Made by a program: the position numbers and the translations under genes. The notes under the pieces were generated by a model. The model had not been told where the DNA came from. It ran no database searches and saw only the letters and a program-made list of their open reading frames with translations. A stretch of 11,902 nucleotides of DNA. It comes from CAYQTO01 sp964420455 (GTDB taxonomy: Bacteria > Sumerlaeota > Sumerlaeia > SLMS01). Shown here in pieces: positions 1 to 7,121 of this stretch; the first letter of the stretch is position 1; every line of letters begins with the position of its first letter. Location: positions 1-11,902 of the forward strand of contig CAYQTO010000115.1 of the NCBI GenBank assembly GCA_964420455.1, read 5' to 3'.

Positions 1-2588
1 GAGGTGACAAAGTTATTGATCAAGTCCCCGGAGGTGAACTGCGGCGTGATCGCCGTTGAATCGCGATAGGTGAAGAACTGGAGGTTCGATTCCCCGTTCG
101 GCGTCCTGACAGCCACCACGGCGTTTCCGAAGCCGGGGGGCGAGTTAAAGCTGACCGAGGTCGGTGTCACGTCCAGCAGGTCGTTCGCCAGATTGATGCT
201 GCCCATCTGGACGACGACCTGGTTGGTCGGAAGGAACCCGATTCCCGACAGGGTGATCCGGTCGCCGCCGCGGGCGTCGCCCTCCAACGGGCTCAGCCTG
301 TTGATCACCGGCGGCACTTTGGTCGCGTCGTGGAACAACTCCGCCTCGGGGATCGGCTCGAAGCCGCCGGCCCCCCGTGCCCACAGGATTTCGATCGGTG
401 CATCCGCCGGCCCCCGCACCACCCAGCGCGCGTCCAGTTCGATGACGCCGGGTTGGAACTCCCGCGGGCCATTCATCGGTTCCCCGTTGGCGAAGACCAC
501 GCTGCCGGGCTGGCCGTCGAGGTTGTCCGGCGCCCCGCCGGCCCCCTGAAAATCAATCGTCTCCGGCGCGTCGATCCGCACACGCGCCAACATCCGCACT
601 ACCGCCCTCGACAGCCCCGATTCGCCGATCGTGCTCCCGTCCGTCCCCACCTTCGCCGTGGGGTTCTGGTGGCCGTAGCTCGCCCGCAGCTGCAGATTCT
701 GGATCGTGTCGTAGGGCTTCCCATCCGGCGGATAGATGTAGTACAGCGCCACCGAGCCGGGCGTCTCGTTCGCCCCCACCACCCGGAAATTCACCGTCGC
801 CGTCGCGCTCGCCGGAGGTACGTTATCATCGAAGACCGTCAGTGTTGCCGTGTGCTCGCCCAACGGATAGTTCACCGTCGGGTTGGCCTGCTCCGAGAAG
901 ATCTGGCCCTGCGCGTTGCGCCATTCGTAGCGTGCGATGGAGCGGCCGATTTCGACCGTGCTTGATCCGCTGCCAACGAACGGCACCGCCGCGATCCCGT
1001 CGCCATCCGGATCGCCAATGGACGCCGGCACGCTGGCCACTGCCCGAAGGAAGGGGTGCGAGCTCTCGCCGCCACCACCAGCCAGACGGGCGCCTACGAT
1101 GGGAAAATCACCGGTGAAGTCCAGAGCCACGATATTGTTGCGGGCCGCCTGCGGGAAGAAGCTCGCCATCATCGTCATCGATTCACCCGGCCCGAGCATC
1201 CGGTTCAGGTTATAGCCGAAGGTCCCCCCCGCACCCCGGTAGGTCTTCCCGTCGATAAGGATCTCGAACTCGGATCCCTCACCCACCAGCGGGCGGAAGA
1301 TCATGCTTTCGACCTTCACGGGGTAGTCGCGGAAGTTGATCAGCCGCAGCGGCTTCGGCCCCCCCTTGGTTCCCAGCGCCTCGATCGGCCATTGGGCCAC
1401 CGCCGGATCCAGGAACACCGCTGTCTGGTTCTTGCGGAACACTTCGATGCCCGAGATCGTCGGATCCGAGTCTGGCAACTCCGCCTTGCGGAAAAACTCG
1501 ATCGTCAGTTCCCCATCGCCCACGGCACTCTGGAATTCAATCACGTAGGAGTTGTTGGGGATCGTCCGGGTGAGGATGTCGAAATCGACGAGGACCGCCT
1601 CGCTCTCGATGGCCACATGGAATTGGCGCGAACCCGGTGCCGTGTGGAAGGTTTCGGCGAAGTGCAACCGTGTGACGTAGGTCCCCGGTTCAAGTCCACC
1701 AAAGGCGTAGCGCATCTGCGGCTCGCCGTCCTGGAAGTAGCGCTCCGTCTGGTAAAGGGGGTCCATGGCCGTGCCCGCGATCGGCGACGTCACGAAACCG
1801 GCAGTGTTGCCGGCCGCGAACGGCGCGTCGCTGACCCACGTCCGCCCCCACGGGTCCACATAATCGCCCCCGCCGGCGTTTACCCGGGCGATCGGCGTCA
1901 GCACCGTCCCGTCGCGCTGCAGTTGGACCACCTCAATGCCGTTCAGCATCGAGGCACCGGTGTTGGTGACCATCTTGATCGAGATCGAGCCGTCCGGCAC
2001 GTCGACGGGGACTTCGCGAACCAACGCCGTGAATGGCCCACCGGTAACCGCGTTCAGATCAAAGGTCCCCAAAGCGAGCCGGTCCTCCAGGAGCACCAGC
2101 TGCTCGCGCTCGCCCACACCGCCGAACTCCAGCTCGGCGAAGTGCAATCGCACGAGGTAACGCCCCGGCTCCGCTGCGAGCTCGAAGGCCATCGGATTGT
2201 TGTTGTTTCCCCATGCGCGCCGCGACTGGTAGAGGAAGTCGAGGTCCGTGTTCCCGATTTGGGTTTCCACGGGCACCGAAAGGGGGTCGCCCACGTTGAA
2301 GAACCCGGTATCCGGGCTCCAGACGTTGCCCGCCCCATCGGTGAATTCAGGGCCGCCCACGTTCAGGCGGTAGACGGTCGGCCCCCGGCGCTCGGCGAAG
2401 ACGTCCGCCGCGTCGAGTTTTCCGTCCTCGTTCAAATCGACCATTGGCGCTGCGGGGTCCAGCAGCTTGCCGCTGTTCGCCGCCTGCACTCTGGAAATGC
2501 CGATGGTGGAGCCGAGCAGCGCCAACGCCGCCAGCGCCATCAGGGAACGGAGGAGACCCCGCTCCGAAGCCTGAAAACGGTGGGTCAT
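1..2588 (-). CDS. Large secreted malectin/PKD-like/PA14-like/TIG protein, C-terminus outside window (partial)
   Basis: The reading frame is open from an ATG at 2588 to the window edge (862 codons seen, no stop). Residues 1-36 look like a signal peptide (basic start, hydrophobic stretch 16-31, VQA before the likely cut). Residues 51-62 form a DxNxDGxxxxxD loop as in EF-hands and dockerins. Two malectin-type carbohydrate-binding domains follow at about 72-222 and 235-385; the second begins with RVNAGGGDYVDPWGRTW and both contain RLHFAE. Residues about 390-510 look like a choice-of-anchor-D/Ig-like region, about 523-603 like PKD (ending TATLTVFDD), about 605-745 like PA14 (ending IEILW and EPIPEAELF), and about 750-845 like IPT/TIG. 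Secretion and carbohydrate binding are well supported; the activity depends on the missing C-terminus. In some proteins with this arrangement a PQQ-type sugar dehydrogenase follows, which is only a guess here. The Shine-Dalgarno sequence is weak (AGGA, about 14 nt upstream). Confidence 0.88.
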   Translation of the reverse strand, partial: MTHRFQASERGLLRSLMALAALALLGSTIGISRVQAANSGKLLDPAAPMVDLNEDGKLDAADVFAERRGPTVYRLNVGGPEFTDGAGNVWSPDTGFFNVGDPLSVPVETQIGNTDLDFLYQSRRAWGNNNNPMAFELAAEPGRYLVRLHFAELEFGGVGEREQLVLLEDRLALGTFDLNAVTGGPFTALVREVPVDVPDGSISIKMVTNTGASMLNGIEVVQLQRDGTVLTPIARVNAGGGDYVDPWGRTWVSDAPFAAGNTAGFVTSPIAGTAMDPLYQTERYFQDGEPQMRYAFGGLEPGTYVTRLHFAETFHTAPGSRQFHVAIESEAVLVDFDILTRTIPNNSYVIEFQSAVGDGELTIEFFRKAELPDSDPTISGIEVFRKNQTAVFLDPAVAQWPIEALGTKGGPKPLRLINFRDYPVKVESMIFRPLVGEGSEFEILIDGKTYRGAGGTFGYNLNRMLGPGESMTMMASFFPQAARNNIVALDFTGDFPIVGARLAGGGGESSHPFLRAVASVPASIGDPDGDGIAAVPFVGSGSSTVEIGRSIARYEWRNAQGQIFSEQANPTVNYPLGEHTATLTVFDDNVPPASATATVNFRVVGANETPGSVALYYIYPPDGKPYDTIQNLQLRASYGHQNPTAKVGTDGSTIGESGLSRAVVRMLARVRIDAPETIDFQGAGGAPDNLDGQPGSVVFANGEPMNGPREFQPGVIELDARWVVRGPADAPIEILWARGAGGFEPIPEAELFHDATKVPPVINRLSPLEGDARGGDRITLSGIGFLPTNQVVVQMGSINLANDLLDVTPTSVSFNSPPGFGNAVVAVRTPNGESNLQFFTYRDSTAITPQFTSGDLINNFVT

Positions 2589-2652
2589 GTTTGATTCGCT
2601 TTTCCTGTCAAGGTTTGATTCCTAACGAATTCACGGGCCGGAGGCTGCAAGG

Positions 2653-2672
2653 GTTGTGAAATGAATCACAAC
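2653..2672. promoter_or_regulatory. Perfect palindrome TGTGA-N6-TCACA, CRP/FNR-family-like operator
   Basis: GTTGTGA and TCACAAC form a perfect 7-bp inverted repeat around a 6-nt spacer (AATGAA). The core matches the classic CRP half-site arrangement TGTGA-N6-TCACA. It lies 65-84 bp upstream of the ATG of the malectin protein gene and downstream of the GT-C cluster. It is not a convincing terminator: the stem is short and no T run follows on either strand. A Crp/Fnr-family regulator is a reasonable inference, but no such gene is in the window. Confidence 0.5.
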
Positions 2673-2766
2673 TGAAATCGGGAGGAGACCTCAAGACCGC
2701 CAAAGTCATCCGCGTAACGTGTCACAGGACTTTGCCATTCACTAAATAAACGCTTCTCCAACTCGC

Positions 2767-4206
2767 CTAATTTGTATCTGATTTTCTCCCCGCCTTCGCC
2801 CAGTCCCACAACAGCGTCCCGTAGAGGATGATGGAAAGCAGGACCACCGGATACACGTGTGCCAACAGCCGCCTCAGCGAAGTGTTCAGGTGAAAGATCA
2901 GATTGAGCGGCGAGACCATGTACACAAATGTATAGGCCGTCAGCCACAGCGCCACCACCGCCACGAGAAACACCCGGCGCCTCGCCACCAACAGCGGCGC
3001 CGCCGCCAGCAGCACCACCGGGTACACGAACCACCCGTAGCTCCACTTTTCCACCTCGGTCACGTCATTTTCGAAGATCGCCCAGATCGTCGGGAGCCGT
3101 CTGTAGGATTCGGCGAGCCGTTCCGGTTCCATCGCATCGAAGTAATCCTCGTCGTACATCAACGGGAGCGACCGGCCGACGACGATCATTGGCAGCGCCA
3201 CCGCCAGCGTGAGGGCCCACGACAATGCCAGCTGCCGCAGGCGGCCCCAGCGCTCGCCCCCGGCCCCAAGCACCCATTGGAGCACGTTGGCCCCCCCAAG
3301 GGTCGCCAACAGCACAAGCCCCTCGTTCTTGATCATCATCGCGCACCCGGTGAAGACCGCCGCGAGCAGCAGCCACGGCCGCCGCCCCGTCTCCCACCAG
3401 CGCCAGTAACCCACCACCGCCAGCGTGGCGTAGAACGCCATCGGGAAGTCCGCCTCGCCCGAGTTGATCCCCCCCGCGTCGCGAATCACCCAGTCCTCGC
3501 GAAATGGCAAACCGGCAAACATCAATGCCACCCCCATCGCCACCATCCGCCCCGTCCGTTGCCGCACCGCCCAGTAGAGCCACATCGCAAAGAACAGCAT
3601 CATCGAGCTATACAGGAAACGCACCTTGTCCGGATCCTCGCGGCCCAGCGCGCTATACAGCCCCACCTTCGACAAGGGCACCATCAACGGGTACTCCCGA
3701 TGATAGTGAACCCGGTCCGGATGGAGGAACGAATCGCCAAAGGGAGTCCCCTCGTGAAACAGCAACCGCGCCTTGTAGTTCCAGATCGCCCGGCTGTCGT
3801 ATCCCGCCATCGGGTAACTGAGCGCGTTGAAGTACAGCACCCCGAGGAAGAACGTGATGCCCACCACCGCCGCGACATAAAGGGACCGGTGCGCGGCATC
3901 CTGGGGCCCGGCGAGCGCATCAAACCCCCGGAACGCGCCGAGCGGCGCCGCCCGCCCACGCCACCACCAGGTCGCCGCCCCCAACCCCATCGCCACCACC
4001 CAGAACAGCGGCACCCAGTAAAACCCGGTGACCACGATCGTCGCCAGAAACACGAACGCCTGCACCCCCAGGCCCAACCCGAAGGACACCGGCAGCCAGC
4101 ACTCCGCCGCCACCTCGTCCTCGCCCCGGAATATCCACATCGCGACCATGAAACCCGTGGCCACGATCCCCACCAGCCACGCCAAAATCAGCAGGAGTTG
4201 AATCAC
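2767..4206 (-). CDS. GT-C-type polytopic membrane glycosyltransferase (ArnT/PMT, GT39-like), paralogue 2
   Basis: A 479-residue protein with roughly ten hydrophobic segments, probably in the cytoplasmic membrane. GT-C enzymes transfer sugars from polyprenyl-phosphate donors onto acceptors on the outer face of that membrane. The expected acidic residue of the first large extracytoplasmic loop is probably D137 in YPMAGYDSRAIW. Other marked motifs are FLHPDRVHYHREYP (160-173), PFREDW, NSGEADFP, KNEG, LMYDEDY and, near the C-terminus, FVYMVSPLNLIFHLNTS followed by RLLAHVYP. The start is the GTG at 4206, whose GTGA overlaps the upstream stop by 4 nt, which suggests coupled translation. An open frame extends to 4557 but would add 117 low-complexity residues antisense-like to membrane code, so I rejected it. 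The protein aligns without gaps to its upstream neighbour over residues 1-177. Donor and acceptor are unknown; a non-catalytic role is possible. Confidence 0.85.
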   Translation of the reverse strand: MIQLLLILAWLVGIVATGFMVAMWIFRGEDEVAAECWLPVSFGLGLGVQAFVFLATIVVTGFYWVPLFWVVAMGLGAATWWWRGRAAPLGAFRGFDALAGPQDAAHRSLYVAAVVGITFFLGVLYFNALSYPMAGYDSRAIWNYKARLLFHEGTPFGDSFLHPDRVHYHREYPLMVPLSKVGLYSALGREDPDKVRFLYSSMMLFFAMWLYWAVRQRTGRMVAMGVALMFAGLPFREDWVIRDAGGINSGEADFPMAFYATLAVVGYWRWWETGRRPWLLLAAVFTGCAMMIKNEGLVLLATLGGANVLQWVLGAGGERWGRLRQLALSWALTLAVALPMIVVGRSLPLMYDEDYFDAMEPERLAESYRRLPTIWAIFENDVTEVEKWSYGWFVYPVVLLAAAPLLVARRRVFLVAVVALWLTAYTFVYMVSPLNLIFHLNTSLRRLLAHVYPVVLLSIILYGTLLWDWAKAGRKSDTN

Positions 4207-5639
4207 GCCGCCACCCCGCCCGCATCGCCCAGGGGCGACCGGTCCTGCCAAAACAGCGCCACCCGCAGCAGCACGATCGGCAGGATGTGCGACATCAGCC
4301 GGCTGATCGAGGTGTTCAAGTGATAGATCAGGTTCAGCGGCGACACCATATATACAAACACATAGGCGGCCATCCAGGCCACGATCACCGCGTCCAGATA
4401 GAAATCGCGCCGACGATGCCAGGTGGGGACGGCGGCCACCATGGTCGCAAGCCCCGCCAGCCAGAAGGCGTTCCACTTCTGAAGGTTCACGATCTCGTCC
4501 CAAAAGTCGGAGACGATCAGCCGCAGCCGCTCCGGCGCCCGCGAGAGGACCTCCCACCGCAGCTGTGCCGCGTAATCCTCGTCGTACACGATCGGCATGT
4601 CCCGCGACAGCACCAGCCAGGGCAGCGCCACCAGGGCCGTCGCCAGCGGCGCTCCCAGCGTCAAGCCCACCTTCTCCCGCGTCCGGTCACCCCCGCCCAA
4701 CAGCAACTGGAGCACATTCGCCCCCGTCGTCACCGCCAGGATCACGATCCCCTCCGACTTCGTCAGGAGGCACATCGCGCCAAAAAACACCCCAACCCCC
4801 CACAGCCACCGCCCGCCGCCGCGAAACCAAAGCAGATAGGACGCGATCGACACCATGGCGAAGAAGGACAGGGGGATATCGACCGCGCCGGAGTTGAGAG
4901 CACCGCCGTCGCGCTCCGCCCAGTCGTCCCGGAACGGCGTCGCGCAATACAGCAGCGCCACCAGCACCGCCAGCACCGGCGACACCCCCAGCCGCCGCAG
5001 GAGCCCGTAGAAAAACAGCACCTGGAAAAAGAAGAACGTGGAGAAGAGCGAGCGGATCCGCCGCTCGTTCAGTTCCCCCAGTGCCGTCGACATGATGTAC
5101 TGTACCGTCGGCACGAGGATCGGGTACTCGCGGTGGTAGTGCACCCGGAGCGGGTGCAGGAACGCGTCTGTATAGACGGTCTGCTCCTCCAGCAGGATCC
5201 TCGTCTTGAAGGTCCAGATGGTTCGGCCGTCGTAGCTTGTGAAGGGGTAACTTGCCGCGTTGGCATACAGGGCGCCGACGAGGAGGACGATGAGGAGAAC
5301 GCACCCCCAGGAAAGGCCCCGGGCATGGGCGGGCACGTCCCGAAGGAACTGAAAGCCCCCGAATCGCCCGAGGTCCCCGTTGTCCTTCCAGATGGCCGCC
5401 GCGGCCACCGCCGGCAGCGCCGCCAGCAACAGCCACAAGGTCCCCGGCACCACCACCTGGAACAGGGCGAGGCTCGTCATGACGACGAGCCCCTGGATGC
5501 CAAGCCCGATGCCGAAGCCGAGGGGGAGCCAGAACTCCGCCGCGAGGGGCCCGGTGCGGCGCGCCACGAGCGCGAACGCGAAGGTTCCCAGCGCCGTCGT
5601 ATAGACAAAGTAGGCGAGGCAGATCGCGAGCCCGGCCAT
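4203..5639 (-). CDS. GT-C-type polytopic membrane glycosyltransferase (ArnT/PMT, GT39-like), paralogue 1
   Basis: A 478-residue polytopic membrane protein, paralogous to the next gene in the cluster and almost identical in length. Shared blocks include SYPFTSYDGRTIW (130-142, candidate catalytic D137), FLHPLRVHYHREYP (160-173), PFRDDW and NSGAVDIP (235-256), KSEG, IVYDEDY, and FVYMVSPLNLIYHLNTS followed by RLMSHILP near 428-454. In residues 130-177 I count 29 of 48 identical positions. The family role is transfer of a sugar from a polyprenyl-phosphate carrier outside the cytoplasmic membrane; substrate is not readable from sequence. The ATG at 5639 lies 1 nt after the upstream stop and opens straight into the first membrane segment. 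The longer frame from 5672 would overlap the upstream gene and add 11 polar residues. No clear Shine-Dalgarno sequence is visible, consistent with translational coupling. Confidence 0.86.
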   Translation of the reverse strand: MAGLAICLAYFVYTTALGTFAFALVARRTGPLAAEFWLPLGFGIGLGIQGLVVMTSLALFQVVVPGTLWLLLAALPAVAAAAIWKDNGDLGRFGGFQFLRDVPAHARGLSWGCVLLIVLLVGALYANAASYPFTSYDGRTIWTFKTRILLEEQTVYTDAFLHPLRVHYHREYPILVPTVQYIMSTALGELNERRIRSLFSTFFFFQVLFFYGLLRRLGVSPVLAVLVALLYCATPFRDDWAERDGGALNSGAVDIPLSFFAMVSIASYLLWFRGGGRWLWGVGVFFGAMCLLTKSEGIVILAVTTGANVLQLLLGGGDRTREKVGLTLGAPLATALVALPWLVLSRDMPIVYDEDYAAQLRWEVLSRAPERLRLIVSDFWDEIVNLQKWNAFWLAGLATMVAAVPTWHRRRDFYLDAVIVAWMAAYVFVYMVSPLNLIYHLNTSISRLMSHILPIVLLRVALFWQDRSPLGDAGGVAA

Positions 5640-5640
5640 G

Positions 5641-6441
5641 CTAGTCCAGGCCCGCCCGCGCCGACTCCACAAACCCCTCCGGCAACCTGTGGAGGAAACT
5701 GTTTTCCGAGTACAGCGAATCGTAGTAGAGGACCCAGCCGATGTCGTTGCGCTCGATCATGTCGATCATCGCCGCCTGCATTTCCCGGTTCGGGGCGTCC
5801 TTCGAAAAGCCCGGCTCGGGCACCGGGTTCAGCGGGTCCTTCTGGGGAAAGAACGGATCCTCGATATGGCTCCAGGTCCAGTTCTCCTGGATGGAGAAGT
5901 TGAGGATTTCCTGCATCTCCGGGAGCGCATAGACGCGGCGTGGATAGAGGAGATAGGACATGATGTGGGCGCGCTGGTCACCGACATAGGCGATGCCGGC
6001 ATCCTCGGGGGTTTGCTCGAGCACGTCATAAACGAAGCTCATGCGCGGGTACCACTTGTTCCATTCGGTGATGTCGATGGCGATTTCCCGGTCGCTGGCA
6101 CCGTGAAAGGCGGCCCGCGTCTCCACCACGGCGAGCGCCGCCGCATACAGGTTCACCATCAGCAGCGTGTGAAGGAAGAGCGTATAGACACCTGCGCCGG
6201 CGAGGACCAGCGGCCACTGGAGGGGGCGCAGCCCCCGCAACTGTACCCACGGCACCAACCACAGGCTCCGCGCCAGCAGCAGGTAGAACAGCGCCTCGAA
6301 GTGCCGCTCCAGCAGGTCCACCCCGTACCAGTACAGCACCCAGGAGTTGAGCGTGTTGGCGAGCATCGACAGGAAGACGAGCAGGATCAGCGCGTCAAGG
6401 ACACGGCCCGCCCATTTCGCGACAGGTTCACGGGCCGGCAT
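5641..6441 (-). CDS. Membrane protein of unknown function, three TM helices plus extracytoplasmic C-terminal domain
   Basis: A 266-residue protein. Hydrophobic helices lie at about 15-39, 48-67 and 76-105. Positive charges before helix 1 (K9, R13) and between helices 2 and 3 (R69, R72) put residues from about 108 onward outside the membrane. That domain is soluble-looking and rich in aromatic residues, with VGDQRAHIMSYLLYPRRVY near 153-171 and IGWVLYYDS near the end. I do not recognise a named family. GT-C enzymes often carry a soluble domain after their membrane part, so this could be a detached partner domain for the two GT-C proteins encoded next; that is inference. The start is good: GGTGAGG lies 7 nt before the ATG. 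The gene overlaps the upstream one by 14 nt and ends 1 nt before the next start, placing it firmly inside the cluster. Confidence 0.82.
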   Translation of the reverse strand: MPAREPVAKWAGRVLDALILLVFLSMLANTLNSWVLYWYGVDLLERHFEALFYLLLARSLWLVPWVQLRGLRPLQWPLVLAGAGVYTLFLHTLLMVNLYAAALAVVETRAAFHGASDREIAIDITEWNKWYPRMSFVYDVLEQTPEDAGIAYVGDQRAHIMSYLLYPRRVYALPEMQEILNFSIQENWTWSHIEDPFFPQKDPLNPVPEPGFSKDAPNREMQAAMIDMIERNDIGWVLYYDSLYSENSFLHRLPEGFVESARAGLD

Positions 6442-7057
6442 CGGCCAACCTCACCTCTCCGGTCTCCGCCCGCGGCGCCTCGATGAGCTCCCGCCCCGGC
6501 TCGAACAGCAGCATCTGGCTGTAGATCGCATACCCCAGCGCGTTGTAGATCGGCGCCCCGGCGCTGTAGAAGCACACCTCCGCGTTGAGGCTCTCCCGAA
6601 GGTTGATGATGTTCTGCCGCGCCCGTTCCGCCACCACCGGATCCGGATGGTCCAGTTGGCGCCGCAGATAGGGCAACGCGTGTGGGTATCGCGGATTCAG
6701 CATCGCATCGAGGATCTTAAGCTGGAGCTCCCGGTCATCCACCTCGGACATCAGCGCCTCCAGGTGGGGCAGCGACTCGGGGTTCTTCATCTTCTCGACG
6801 ATCTCGATCGGATACTCGAGCAGGTCCTCGTCCATGGTGGGGTCGAGGTAGGGAAGGACGGGATCGAGAAGCGTTGCCCGGCGCAGGGGCCGGATCCACC
6901 GGAAGGCCTCCTTGCGACGCTCCGCATCGGGGTGGTCGAAATCCTCGATCGCCTCGCGGGGGGTGGGGCCCTCACCCAGATAGATCAGGGCGGCGCCGAG
7001 CCCCATCGGAACCAGGAGCGGCAGCACAAGCGTGGCGAGCAGGTTGGGGGGCTTCAT
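6428..7057 (-). CDS. Membrane-anchored HEAT-like repeat protein
   Basis: From the ATG at 7057 the product is 209 residues with one N-terminal membrane segment (about 6-27), either an anchor or an uncleaved signal. The rest is an alpha-helical-repeat pattern (about 36-165): HPDAERRKEAFRWI, LLDPVLPYLD, ESLPHLEALM, ALPYLRRQLDHPDPVVAERA. Spaced D/P turns between amphipathic helices are typical of HEAT/PBS-type repeats, which usually act as protein-binding scaffolds. The C-terminal 45 residues carry a moderately hydrophobic stretch (SAGAPIYNALGYAIYSQMLLF). The frame extends to a GTG at 7141 that would overlap the phosphatase gene by 20 nt; I preferred 7057 because the membrane segment follows at once and the extra 28 residues are featureless, but neither start has a strong Shine-Dalgarno sequence. 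Its place between a signalling phosphatase and membrane enzymes suggests an adaptor role (inference). Confidence 0.75.
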   Translation of the reverse strand: MKPPNLLATLVLPLLVPMGLGAALIYLGEGPTPREAIEDFDHPDAERRKEAFRWIRPLRRATLLDPVLPYLDPTMDEDLLEYPIEIVEKMKNPESLPHLEALMSEVDDRELQLKILDAMLNPRYPHALPYLRRQLDHPDPVVAERARQNIINLRESLNAEVCFYSAGAPIYNALGYAIYSQMLLFEPGRELIEAPRAETGEVRLADAGP

Positions 7058-7121
7058 CTCGTGGGCGTCCGGCCCCGCAGTGGCAGGGACACGTGCGCGT
7101 ACCGGCGGGACTCCCACCGTC

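Noticed and set aside
2606..2611. TTGACA on the minus strand as a -35 box for the malectin protein gene
   Set aside because: It ends only 17 nt before the ATG, so the matching -10 would fall on the start codon, and none is present.
2653..2672. Reading the CRP-like palindrome as the terminator of the GT-C cluster
   Set aside because: The stem is 7 bp with modest GC and has no T run on either strand.
4207..4557. N-terminal extension of the second GT-C protein by 117 residues
   Set aside because: It lies wholly inside the upstream GT-C gene in another frame, is low-complexity, and the GTG at 4206 has the typical GTGA overlap and aligns with the start of the paralogue.
1056..5903. Long plus-strand open frames (about 490-540 codons) at 1056-2594, 2857-4323 and 4287-5903
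   Set aside because: They are antisense to minus-strand genes with clear domains and membrane patterns. Their translations are Arg/His/Pro/Gln-rich with no motifs, as expected for shadows in GC-rich DNA.
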